Source: JAGLTN01 sp023135255
GTDB lineage: Bacteria > Planctomycetota > Phycisphaerae > Sedimentisphaerales > Anaerobacaceae
Assembly: GCA_030639495.1 (NCBI GenBank)
Contig: DAOWCP010000054.1
Location: forward strand, 1-16,442
Direction: 5' to 3'
DNA: 16,442 bases
The notes beneath the pieces are model-generated. The model saw only the letters and a list, made by a program, of their open reading frames with translations. It ran no database searches and had not been told where the DNA came from. Of this stretch, positions 7,278-14,520 are shown piece by piece. Position 1 is the first letter of the stretch; every line of letters begins with the position of its first letter. The position numbers were made by a program, and so were the translations under genes.

Positions 7278-7469
7278 TTACGCAAGAAGGTCAAGTCGTT
7301 CTCTAATAGATTCCTGTTCACTGCTTGATTCGCTTAGTAACACACTATAAGAAGCAAAAAGCCCACTTTCCCGACCCGACTGCGCAAAGTCTTTATCAGC
7401 AACAGTGCCTCTTTTATCGCTGCTGAACGAAACAGAATCAATTATCTTACATTTTATTTTTTTTACCAT
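7278..7469 (-). CDS. Small Ser-rich ORF, uncertain
   Basis: A possible protein of 63 residues, not recognised. It opens with a basic strand (MVKKIKCKIIDSVSFSSDK), continues with a Ser/Gly/Asp-rich middle and ends in an acidic helix (SSEQESIRERLDLLA). The ATG at 7469 has GGTGG 4 nt upstream. A GTG at 7529 would add 20 plausible residues (LKKCVKIEELTEKLIKGGK), but its AGGAG is only 2 nt away, too close for normal initiation. The composition looks protein-like and the gene would converge with the flagellar operon. It may be spurious. Confidence 0.4.
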   Translation of the reverse strand: MVKKIKCKIIDSVSFSSDKRGTVADKDFAQSGRESGLFASYSVLLSESSSEQESIRERLDLLA

Positions 7470-7626
7470 TTTTCCACCCTTAATCAACTTCTCTGTCAAC
7501 TCCTCTATTTTAACACATTTTTTTAACACAACTCCTTTTTTTATATAGAGTTACATCATTTTTTTACTAAAACTCACGGCAGCAACACCAAATATCGATA
7601 TTACAGGACGGTTTTTGAAAATTTTA

Positions 7627-7656
7627 TTGGATACACCAATGCTTTAAAGGTAGAAT
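7627..7656 (+). promoter_or_regulatory. Candidate sigma-70-type promoter for the zinc-ribbon gene
   Basis: TTGGAT (7627-7632) and TAGAAT (7651-7656) are separated by 18 nt, which would start transcription near 7663 and leave a leader of about 50 nt before the ATG at 7716. The gene is preceded by a terminator and a divergent ORF, so it needs its own promoter. Only the hexamers support this. Confidence 0.4.
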
Positions 7657-7715
7657 GCCCGCTTCCGGAACCCTATAGTAAATGTTATTTTTAGAGAGTA
7701 AAGGCTGAGAGAAAA

Positions 7716-7916
7716 ATGGAGATTATTACTCAATGTCCATCTTGTGGTCATAACTGGCGATGCGAAGAATATGCCGCAGACAGAAGACTGCGCTGCCCCA
7801 ATTGCAACAAGCTCTTTAAAGTTCCAAAACTAAATGAAGTAGAAAAAGCTTTCAACAAAATTAAAACCTCAAAAAATTCCGTTTACATAGATCAGGCAGG
7901 TAACACTTACGGCTGA
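7716..7916 (+). CDS. Small zinc-ribbon protein
   Basis: A protein of 66 residues. Residues 7-40 form a zinc ribbon with two Cys pairs, CPSC (8-11) and CPNC (27-30), about 15 residues apart and followed by KLFKVPK. This is the layout of the small ribbons seen at the N-terminus of many planctomycete and deltaproteobacterial proteins (MJ0042-type), where it is often fused to a longer domain. Here it stands nearly alone, with a 26-residue basic tail. It probably binds one zinc ion; its partner is unknown. The membrane protein gene starts about 90 nt downstream, so co-expression is possible. Confidence 0.68.
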   Translation: MEIITQCPSCGHNWRCEEYAADRRLRCPNCNKLFKVPKLNEVEKAFNKIKTSKNSVYIDQAGNTYG

Positions 7917-8007
7917 TAAATAATTTGGAAAAAAACCAACTGCTATAAAACCAAAAATATCTCTTTGGTTATATTACTGCTGAATACGTTTGGGATATTA
8001 TAATATA

Positions 8008-9891
8008 ATGACAAATATGGAAAATAAAAACGCTAAGAGTGCTCCGAAGACGACTGCGAAATCTTTCATGACCGCAGGACCAACTCTGCACTATAGCCAT
8101 GAAAATGTCCTGAAATGTTTGATGCTCGCAATTATAGCATTTGCAGTTACCTGTATTTTCTGGTCAAAGATGCTCACCGGGTATTTATGGTCTTTTGATT
8201 ATCAAAACCTTACCTCACCGCAATTATGGTATTTGGGCAATGTGCTCACAACCGGCATAAGCATCTTCGAATACCCATGGTTAATACTCGTAGTTGCAAT
8301 GATGATGGCAATAATATCAATTACACCCATCCTGATCTCTCAGCTTATGAGTTTCAGGTACAGCCTGATTTTTATAATCTTAACTGCAACTCTCGCCAAT
8401 CTGCCGGGCTTTGCAATTTGTCTTCTTATAAGCTGTATCGCTGTTGCATGCAGACCGCTGCGTTTCCGATCAAGGTTCATATCTGTCTCGTTATGCACAA
8501 TGCCACTGTTGCTATATTGTATTTTTTTCGGCCAAGTAAAATTAGCTGAACCAATACAATGGGGATTCTCATTTACTCCATGGATCGGTGCCTGGTTAAT
8601 TTCCCTGGCAATCGCTGGAATAGTTTTGGGCATTGGTCATTTTACACGTTACAAACCAGGACTGGTATGGATAACCTCAGCTGCAGTACTTATAACTGCG
8701 GTAATAGTTTTTGAAAAAAATATAGGATTTGCTGAACTCGACTACCAACTCTATATCGCAAAAAATGACCCGCAACAGATAGCCCAGTTCCACAACCACA
8801 GCATTACCGAAGCAATGAATAAAACCATTTCAACCCCTGCCGTTAAAGAATACATCGTCAAAGGATATTTTTATCCCACAGAACAAGCCCCGTTAAGAGC
8901 AAAGCTAAAAGAAGAAATCAAAAAAGCACTTTCTCAAAACCGATGGCCAAGTTGGTTCATTGTGCCGGATGAAATTAATTATCAAAAGAAAAGACAATCA
9001 CTAACCCAGCAGTACGATTTGTTCATAAGCAAAAGACCGCAAAGCAAACGAATGCCTGTCGCGCTGTATTACAAAGCTCTCTTAGATGACTACAGCCTGG
9101 ATATAAAAGCATTAGACACCAAAGAGGAATTGCTGCACTTCTATTTCGATTATCCATTCAGAAGATCAAGGGAAACCTGGTATAGACTCTACAGCGAATT
9201 TGGTAACAGCCCTGAATCGATCGAAGCACGCTGGCGTATCGCTATGCACTGGGCTGGCCAGGGGAGATTCGAACAGGCAAATAATATATGCACACAAGCT
9301 CAGGATATGATAAGCAAACTGCTTCAAACCACTTCTGACGAAAAAGAAACTGAAGATACAATTTTCAGCACATTCAAACCACCTGCCGACACAGCCATAA
9401 CACACTTCAAACTTATAGACATCAAAAGAAGGCTGAATCGTCTGCAAACCATTATAAGCCCCGAAAACAGAACCGAAGATTCGCAATCCGATAAGATACT
9501 ATCCGACTTTGTAATGATAAACCCGCACAACCTGTCTGCTGAATCACAGCTAAACATTCTTCTGGAAAAAACCAACTCAAAATCCCCACTGAGAGACAAT
9601 ATTTTATTAGAGCAATTCAAACTCATAAACGATCCGCAGCTTAAAGCACAACAACTTCAAGATCTTCATGAAAAATACAAAAATACTGATGGTGGACAGG
9701 AAGCTCTATGCGAATTAGCTTTGCTTAAAATAAAAATTTGGAGAGAACAGTCAGCCAAAGAAGCAGAGATTAAAAAAGATAAACTCATAGAAGCCCGCAA
9801 ATGTCTCACTGATTTTATTAAACTTTACCCTGACACTACTTTCACGCTGCAGGCACAAAAAAATCTCCAGGACCTACCCTCTGTAGAATAA
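8008..9891 (+). CDS. Membrane protein with six helices and a TPR-like soluble region
   Basis: A protein of 627 residues from ATG 8008. After a Lys-rich N-terminus, hydrophobic segments lie near residues 34-54, 88-112, 117-146, 155-175, 190-210 and 217-236, suggesting six transmembrane helices. The remaining 390 residues are soluble and helical. Stretches such as 'YYKALLDDYSLDI', 'EARWRIAMHWAGQGRFEQAN' and the final 'EARKCLTDFIKLYPDTTFTLQAQKNL' look like tetratricopeptide-type helix pairs, which normally mediate protein contacts. No catalytic motif was seen. No clear ribosome-binding site precedes 8008. A TATAAT at 8004-8009 lies 7 nt before the next in-frame ATG at 8017, so a leaderless start there is an alternative. 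Function unknown. Confidence 0.75.
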   Translation: MTNMENKNAKSAPKTTAKSFMTAGPTLHYSHENVLKCLMLAIIAFAVTCIFWSKMLTGYLWSFDYQNLTSPQLWYLGNVLTTGISIFEYPWLILVVAMMMAIISITPILISQLMSFRYSLIFIILTATLANLPGFAICLLISCIAVACRPLRFRSRFISVSLCTMPLLLYCIFFGQVKLAEPIQWGFSFTPWIGAWLISLAIAGIVLGIGHFTRYKPGLVWITSAAVLITAVIVFEKNIGFAELDYQLYIAKNDPQQIAQFHNHSITEAMNKTISTPAVKEYIVKGYFYPTEQAPLRAKLKEEIKKALSQNRWPSWFIVPDEINYQKKRQSLTQQYDLFISKRPQSKRMPVALYYKALLDDYSLDIKALDTKEELLHFYFDYPFRRSRETWYRLYSEFGNSPESIEARWRIAMHWAGQGRFEQANNICTQAQDMISKLLQTTSDEKETEDTIFSTFKPPADTAITHFKLIDIKRRLNRLQTIISPENRTEDSQSDKILSDFVMINPHNLSAESQLNILLEKTNSKSPLRDNILLEQFKLINDPQLKAQQLQDLHEKYKNTDGGQEALCELALLKIKIWREQSAKEAEIKKDKLIEARKCLTDFIKLYPDTTFTLQAQKNLQDLPSVE

Positions 9892-9892
9892 T

Positions 9893-9987
9893 CCCAATTG
9901 AACTGCCCAGTCTATTCGCGGATAAACAATTATAAAATCAGGTTTTAGGGGTTTTATCGCGGGAATTTATTAGCCTTCAAGGGTATA
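9893..9987. repeat. 95-nt dispersed repeat, copy 2
   Basis: Second copy of the element at 7174-7268, same orientation and same length. It starts 2 nt after the stop of the membrane protein gene and ends 31 nt before the stop of the convergent ribD. It keeps CCCAATTGAA at the left, TTAGCCTTCAAGGGTATA at the right and the two CGCGG cores at the same spacing. Its inner palindrome is less regular than in copy 1. No classic T-tailed terminator is visible in this convergent gap, so the repeat may fill that role. Confidence 0.7.
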
Positions 9988-10017
9988 GAATGATTAAAAC
10001 AATTTGCAAAGCCGTGA

Positions 10018-11142
10018 TTAATACTCTTTCAATATCGCTCTGATCTTAACATCATTATCAAAAAGCCCGGTCTGAACATCCAAAAACTCATCCGCCAGAT
10101 CAATCCCAGCCAAAGCATCAGAAATATTAACCCTGCCTTTGCTGCCATATATCTTAGGTGCAATATAAATATTCAATTCATCAGCAAGATCGTTTTTCAA
10201 AAACGCCCCGATAACCTCTCTGCCCCCTTCAACAAGCAATCTCTGCACCCCTCGCCTGCCAAGCTCTGACAACACATCATCCAAATCACAAAACCCCGCA
10301 GAATCGCCTTTCGCTGCAAAAATCTCCGCCCTCTTATTAACTATCTGCTCAACCTTTTGCTGCTTAGCCCTGAACACATCCTCTGTTGTCACTACCAACA
10401 CATCCCCCTGCTCAATAGTATTTAACAACTGACTTTCAACAGGTATCTCAAGTTCATTATCAAGCACAATCCTTAACAGCTTCTTGCCTTTATCAGGCCT
10501 GGCAGTAAGCAGCGGATCATCAGCAACCACAGTATTAATCCCAACCAATATCGCTTGGCAGCTCCTACGTGTCTTATGAACATCTTTCCTGCTCATCTCG
10601 CCGCTGATACACTTATGCTCAGGGCTGGCCCCATCCAATTTGCCGTCAATCGTCTGTGCCCACTTCAAAATGACCCAAGGCCGATGCGTCTTTGAATATT
10701 TTATAAATGCAGGATTAAGTTTTTCCGCCAGCTTTTCGCAAAGCCCGACCTTAACTTCAACCCCCGCACTTCTTAGCTGCTCGATTCCTTTGCCTGCTAC
10801 CTTGTCACTCGGATCAATCATCGCAATATAAACCCTGCTGATCCCAGCTGCAATTATCGCCTCCGTGCAAGGGGCTGTCTTCCCCTGGTGACAGCAAGGC
10901 TCAAGTGTAACACACATCGAAGCACCATGGCTATCAAAGCTGTGTCCCCTGCAGCAATCCGCCAAAGCATTGATCTCGGCATGCGCCCCGCCAAACTGCT
11001 TATGCCATCCGCGCCCGATCACCTTATCATCTTTAAAAATAACACAGCCCACCATCGGGTTAGGTTCTACCATTCCAAAGCCACGCCCAGCAAGCTCCAA
11101 CGCCTCTAACATATATTTTTTCTTTTTCGTTGTATTGTCCAC
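10018..11142 (-). CDS. ribD: Bifunctional riboflavin biosynthesis deaminase/reductase RibD
   Basis: A protein of 374 residues carrying out the second and third steps of riboflavin synthesis: deamination of the pyrimidine from GTP, then NADPH-dependent reduction of its ribose. The N-terminal deaminase domain has PNPMVGCVI (27-35), H54-A-E56 and PCCHQGKTAPC with C83 and C92 as zinc ligands. The reductase domain starts near RPWVILKWAQTIDGKL, followed by 'RRSCQAILVGINTVVADDP' and LLVEGG, the usual substrate and NADPH contacts. The GTG start at 11142 lies 2 nt after the ligA stop, so the two are co-transcribed. An ATG at 11112 is a later option, but the GTG start fits the family N-terminus. No other rib gene is in the window. 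Confidence 0.93.
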   Translation of the reverse strand: MDNTTKKKKYMLEALELAGRGFGMVEPNPMVGCVIFKDDKVIGRGWHKQFGGAHAEINALADCCRGHSFDSHGASMCVTLEPCCHQGKTAPCTEAIIAAGISRVYIAMIDPSDKVAGKGIEQLRSAGVEVKVGLCEKLAEKLNPAFIKYSKTHRPWVILKWAQTIDGKLDGASPEHKCISGEMSRKDVHKTRRSCQAILVGINTVVADDPLLTARPDKGKKLLRIVLDNELEIPVESQLLNTIEQGDVLVVTTEDVFRAKQQKVEQIVNKRAEIFAAKGDSAGFCDLDDVLSELGRRGVQRLLVEGGREVIGAFLKNDLADELNIYIAPKIYGSKGRVNISDALAGIDLADEFLDVQTGLFDNDVKIRAILKEY

Positions 11143-11144
11143 TG

Positions 11145-13139
11145 CTAACCAATCATTTCAATAAATTGCTGTTCATCTATTACCGTAACTCCCAAAGCCA
11201 CAGCCTTGTCAAGTTTACTGCCAGCCTCTTTCCCCGCCAAAACATAATCCGTCTTCTTACTGACACTCGAAGATACCTTCCCGCCTGCCTCAACTATCGC
11301 CTGCTTAGCCTGGTCCCTGGTCATCGTCTCCAGCGTCCCCGTAACAACTATCGTCTTGCCCACCAGCACATCACTTTTCCTCATCGACTCGTGCTCAGCC
11401 TTAACCCCTGCCGCCAACAACTCATCAATAATTTTTACACTATCAGCATTACGAAAATAATCATAAATACTCTTCGCCATCACAGGCCCTATCTGGTCGA
11501 CCCCCGCCAAAGTCTCCTCATCAGCATCTCTTATCGCCTGCAGAGACCCGAAATGCTCCGCTAATATCTGCGCCGACTGACTACCGATATGCCTTATCCC
11601 AAGCGCCGCCAAAAATCTCCACAAAGGCTGGGCCTTACTCTTCTCTATAGCCTTTATAACATTATCAGCACTTTTTTCCGCCATCCTCTCAAGAGCCGTC
11701 AATTGTTCCTTCGTAAGCTTATAAAGATCAGCAAAATTCTTAACCAGCCCCACATCAACCAGCTGTTCGATCAGAGATGCGCCCAGATTCTCAATATCCA
11801 TCTGATCTCTGCCCGCAAAATATTTCAGCAGTTCCTTAAACTGCCCTCCACATTCCGGATTCAGACATCGAATATAAACTCCATTTTCATCCCTGGCTAT
11901 AGCTCCATGGCAATTTGGACATTCCACCGGCAATTCCAAAGCTTTCGACCCATCAAGCCTTTCATCTTTCAACACCTCAACAACCTGCGGAATGATCTCC
12001 CCTGCCTTTTCGATCAATACGCTATCGCCCTCTCGCACATCAAGCCTGGCAACCTCATCAAAATTATGCAAAGAAGCCCTCTTAACCATTGTCCCCGCAA
12101 GCTGTACCGGCTCGAAATTCGCTACAGGCGTCAATATCCCGCTTTTGCCCACCTGCACATCAATACTCGTAACAACCGTCTTTGCCCGCTCAGCCGGGAA
12201 CTTATAAGAAATGCACCACCTCGGCGCCCGTCCCGTCGACCCCAAAATACTCTGCTGGTCATATCGATTTACTTTTATCACCATCCCGTCTACCTGGTAA
12301 TCAAGCTCATATCGCCTCTCATGCCAACCCGCACATATCTCGATAGCCTCATTGATGTTCTTCGCCTTTTGAACATTCGGATTAACCGCCAGCCCCAGCT
12401 TTTTAAAAGCCATCAAACTGTCATAATGATTATCCGCTAACCCCTCAGAAACCTGCCCCGTAGCATAAGCAAAGAAAGAAAGATTCCTCCCCGCCGTAAT
12501 TCTCGGATCAAGCAGCTTCAACGACCCTGCCGCCGCATTCCTCGGATTAGCGAACAAACTTTCCTCCGCCTCCTGACGCAATTCATTAAGCCTTGCAAAA
12601 GACTTCTTAGGCATATAAACCTCACCCCGCGCCTCTAAAACTCCAGGCCACCCAACCCCCGCCAAGCTCAAAGGCACAGCCCGTATCGTCCGCACATTGC
12701 TCGTAACATCATCACCAACCGCCCCATCACCCCTGGTAGCAGCACTAACCAATTTGCCTTCCTCATAACGCAAATTAACCGCCAACCCATCTATCTTAAG
12801 CTCAACAACATACTCAAAATCATCACTTTCAAGCCCCTTGCGAACCCGCTCGTCGAATTTCCGCAATTCATCAGCATTATATGTATTATCAATACTAAGC
12901 ATAGCTGCCGCATGCCTTATCGAAGCAAACCCATCTATAGGCCTCTCGGAAACCCGCTGCGTAGGTGAATCCGCTGTTACTAACTCCGGCCTCTCTGCCT
13001 CAAGTTCCTTAAGCTCGGCGAAAAGCGAGTCATATTGCCCATCAGAAATCTCAGGGGCATTATCAACATAATAAAGCCGATCATGCCTGACGATTTCCTG
13101 CCTTAATTTCGCAATTCTCTCTTGAAAATTCTCTGCCAT
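11145..13139 (-). CDS. ligA: NAD-dependent DNA ligase LigA
   Basis: A full-length protein of 664 residues that seals nicks in replication and repair using NAD+. The N-terminal Ia region carries HDRLYYVDNAPEISDGQYD. The adenylation domain has the nucleotidyl-acceptor lysine K115 in ELKIDGLAV and RGDGAVGDDVT downstream. The OB fold is followed by a four-Cys zinc finger (CPNC...CLNPEC), helix-hairpin-helix repeats (ALGIRHIGSQSAQILAEHFG and the following repeats) and a C-terminal BRCT domain from about residue 588 (VLVGKTIVVTGTLETMTRDQ). All expected domains are present. The ATG at 13139 has AAAGG 5 nt upstream. The gene leads the ligA-ribD pair. Confidence 0.97.
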   Translation of the reverse strand: MAENFQERIAKLRQEIVRHDRLYYVDNAPEISDGQYDSLFAELKELEAERPELVTADSPTQRVSERPIDGFASIRHAAAMLSIDNTYNADELRKFDERVRKGLESDDFEYVVELKIDGLAVNLRYEEGKLVSAATRGDGAVGDDVTSNVRTIRAVPLSLAGVGWPGVLEARGEVYMPKKSFARLNELRQEAEESLFANPRNAAAGSLKLLDPRITAGRNLSFFAYATGQVSEGLADNHYDSLMAFKKLGLAVNPNVQKAKNINEAIEICAGWHERRYELDYQVDGMVIKVNRYDQQSILGSTGRAPRWCISYKFPAERAKTVVTSIDVQVGKSGILTPVANFEPVQLAGTMVKRASLHNFDEVARLDVREGDSVLIEKAGEIIPQVVEVLKDERLDGSKALELPVECPNCHGAIARDENGVYIRCLNPECGGQFKELLKYFAGRDQMDIENLGASLIEQLVDVGLVKNFADLYKLTKEQLTALERMAEKSADNVIKAIEKSKAQPLWRFLAALGIRHIGSQSAQILAEHFGSLQAIRDADEETLAGVDQIGPVMAKSIYDYFRNADSVKIIDELLAAGVKAEHESMRKSDVLVGKTIVVTGTLETMTRDQAKQAIVEAGGKVSSSVSKKTDYVLAGKEAGSKLDKAVALGVTVIDEQQFIEMIG

Positions 13140-13600
13140 AATGCCTTTATTTATATAACTTTACCCCACCATTTGCAAGAGAACTGTTAAAGGCTGCTCT
13201 AATAATTCTACCTCCCCGATTTACGCGCATAAAAATACCCCTGCAGCAAAGCCCTTTTCCACATTACATGCTGCAGAGGTTCTTAAAAAAAGATACTGTA
13301 AAACTTTTATACATTAGTCGGACCATACAAAATCAGCAAAGATCCAACATGAGATGAAAAACAACCCTTATCCCCCTTTTCACCACCTTTTCTGAAGCCA
13401 ATATTCAATTTTCAAATATTTCCAGAAACCTGCTCACTATATATAAGTTAAACAAAACGTAAAAACGTGACGCACATTTTTCAAAAAAAAATAATTTTTT
13501 ATGAATTGGAGAATCCGCAAATTAACCCCGCGCATGTAAAAAGCGGGTGATGAGACACGAAGAGCTGCGATAGCAAATCGAAATCACCGCGCACGAAGAA
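13140..13600. other. Non-coding stretch upstream of ligA and beyond the tRNA
   Basis: No convincing gene is visible on either strand. It must hold the ligA promoter and leader (minus strand) and the tRNA 3' trailer. Contents seen: an inverted repeat at 13238-13279, AT-rich sequence around 13430-13500 including an ACGT-A3-ACGT pair near 13457-13468, a run of A at 13483-13491, and a partial tRNA repeat at 13528-13555. The only small frames are peptides under 20 codons without ribosome-binding sites. Confidence 0.6.
13238..13279 (-). promoter_or_regulatory. Inverted repeat in the region upstream of ligA
   Basis: CCCCTGCAGCA (13238-13248) and TGCTGCAGAGG (13269-13279) pair over 11 bp with one mismatch around a 20-nt loop. 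On the minus strand the stem is followed by TATTTTTAT, so it could be a weak terminator or attenuator ahead of ligA, about 100 nt from its start. It could also be a protein-binding site. Confidence 0.4.
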
Positions 13601-13614
13601 AGCGGGTGATGAGA
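13528..13614 (-). repeat. 59-nt-spaced direct repeat including the tRNA-Gly 3' end
   Basis: AAAGCGGGTGATGAGA occurs at 13540-13555 and again at 13599-13614, and CCGCGCA at 13528-13534 and 13587-13593; both pairs are offset by 59 nt. The second AAAGCGGGTGATGAGA copy is the 3' end of the tRNA gene read on the minus strand. The first is therefore a partial copy of the tRNA tail beyond its end, and in each copy the CCCGC and GCGCGG segments can fold into a short hairpin. Confidence 0.75.
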
Positions 13615-13671
13615 ATCGTACTCACGTGACCAGCTTGGAAGGCTGGAGCTTTACCACTAAGCTACACCCGC
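13601..13671 (-). tRNA. tRNA-Gly (anticodon UCC)
   Basis: A 71-nt tRNA on the minus strand. The 7-bp acceptor stem GCGGGTG/CACCCGC is perfect. The D-arm is GCTT-AGTGGTA-AAGC with G18G19. The anticodon arm CCAGC-CTTCCAA-GCTGG gives anticodon TCC. A 4-nt variable loop follows, then the T-arm GTGAG-TACGATT-CTCAT. The discriminator base is T, as usual for tRNA-Gly, and CCA is not encoded. The T-loop reads TACGATT instead of the normal TTCGATT, so position 55 is A rather than the T that becomes pseudouridine. It has its own strong promoter immediately upstream. Confidence 0.93.
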
Positions 13672-13684
13672 ATAACGAGCGGTA

Positions 13685-13713
13685 AATATAACTATAAAAA
13701 AAAGGACTGTCAA
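13685..13713 (-). promoter_or_regulatory. Promoter of tRNA-Gly
   Basis: Read on the minus strand: TTGACA (13708-13713), a 17-nt spacer, then TATATT (13685-13690). Start of transcription is expected near 13678, about 7 nt before the tRNA. The -35 box lies inside the hairpin of the upstream terminator. Confidence 0.8.
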
Positions 13714-13731
13714 CCCAAAACAGCCCTTTTT
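13696..13731 (-). terminator. Intrinsic terminator of the PepSY-like gene
   Basis: AAAAAGGACTGT (13699-13710) and ACAGCCCTTTTT (13720-13731) form a 12-bp stem with one G-U pair in the minus-strand RNA, around a 9-nt loop. On the minus strand eight T follow (13703-13696). It ends transcripts from the gene stopping at 13785. On the other strand it also has T at its foot and may work in both directions. Confidence 0.8.
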
Positions 13732-13784
13732 AACCATCTGTTCTTTTAAAAAACCACAAAACCGCTTATTCCGCCCCTAAAAGC

Positions 13785-14312
13785 CTAATCGTTGTCGTCA
13801 TCGTCGTCGTCATCGTCGCATTCAACTTCTTTGCTCAGAAGCTTACCATCAGATGCAAATTCAACCTCTGATTCCTCACCATCGATAATTATTTCCGCAT
13901 CGTAAGTAACCTTAGGCCTTTCCAACTTCTTTAACGTAACAACATAATAGGTAACTTCCTTCTCAATCTCTTTTACCTGGCCGCCTTTAGACGCTTTAGT
14001 TATTGCCGCTTTGACAGCAGCTGGCAGATCGCTCATCGCAACCTCGGTCTCTTTTTCCATAATCTTACCATCAGGCGATATCGTCAACTCTACTTCCTGC
14101 CCATTTTGTTCAAGTTCAACCTCGTATACCTTCAGCCCTTCTTCTTCCTTTTCCGATTCTTCAATCACTGCCTGTGGATAGAGTGCATTAATCGCAGCCT
14201 TGACCGCATCCGGCAACAAAACATTCTTACACTTACCTGCATGTGCTACAACACCAAGCATTACAACAGTAACAACTACAACAAATACTAATTTCCAATG
14301 TTTCGTCTTCAT
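13785..14312 (-). CDS. Secreted protein with two PepSY-like units and a poly-Asp tail
   Basis: A protein of 175 residues. A signal peptide (KTKHWK, hydrophobic core, cleavage probably after AHA at 25) sends it across the membrane. Two related units follow, about 33-90 (LPDAVKAAINALYPQAVIEE... ending SPDGKIMEKETEV) and 96-164 (LPAAVKAAITKASKGGQ... ending SDGKLLSKEVE). Each has a helix and then beta strands with an SDGK or PDGK turn, as in PepSY-like domains. The C-terminus is Cys followed by eight Asp, Asn, Asp, which could bind divalent cations. I start at ATG 14312, which has GGGAG upstream and places the signal peptide first; a start at 14447 would put a long hydrophobic segment before it. 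Role unknown; periplasmic metal binding or protease inhibition are guesses. Confidence 0.78.
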   Translation of the reverse strand: MKTKHWKLVFVVVVTVVMLGVVAHAGKCKNVLLPDAVKAAINALYPQAVIEESEKEEEGLKVYEVELEQNGQEVELTISPDGKIMEKETEVAMSDLPAAVKAAITKASKGGQVKEIEKEVTYYVVTLKKLERPKVTYDAEIIIDGEESEVEFASDGKLLSKEVECDDDDDDDDND

Positions 14313-14508
14313 TTTCAGTCTCCCTAAAAAAGAGTTTATAATTGCGCAACCGATCACCCTGATATAGAACCACAGACATACATAAGCTTTTCCAATAAAC
14401 CATAATATTACGAAACCTAAAATAAAAAATAAAGCTTTTTTTCTCACTTTAAAAGCCCCCTACCCCTGCTCTTTATAAAACTTTGCTGGCTTAAAGCTTA
14501 AATTTGCG

Positions 14509-14514
14509 TATAAT
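14509..14514 (+). promoter_or_regulatory. -10 box (TATAAT) directly before the pseudouridine synthase start
   Basis: A perfect TATAAT ends 6 nt before the A of the ATG at 14521, so transcription should start at or next to the start codon and yield a leaderless mRNA. The best -35-like sequence (TTGCTG, 14483-14488) is 20 nt away, longer than usual. No ribosome-binding site precedes the ATG. Confidence 0.6.
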
Positions 14515-14520
14515 CCTGCA

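Noticed and set aside
11589..12440. Long plus-strand frame opposite ligA
   Set aside because: It is the antisense shadow of a clear ligA gene, with low-complexity, Pro/Arg/His-rich translation and no ribosome-binding site.
13208..13264. Minus-strand 18-codon peptide (MWKRALLQGYFYARKSGR) upstream of ligA
   Set aside because: Protein-like composition, but no ribosome-binding site, and it overlaps the inverted repeat at 13238-13279. It could be tested as a leader peptide.
13540..13614. CRISPR-like array at the 59-nt-spaced repeats
   Set aside because: Only two copies, one being the tRNA end itself; no spacer-repeat periodicity and no cas genes.
14313..14447. In-frame N-terminal extension of the PepSY-like protein starting at a GTG
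   Set aside because: The ATG at 14312 has a good ribosome-binding site and begins a normal signal peptide; the extension would place a second hydrophobic segment ahead of it.
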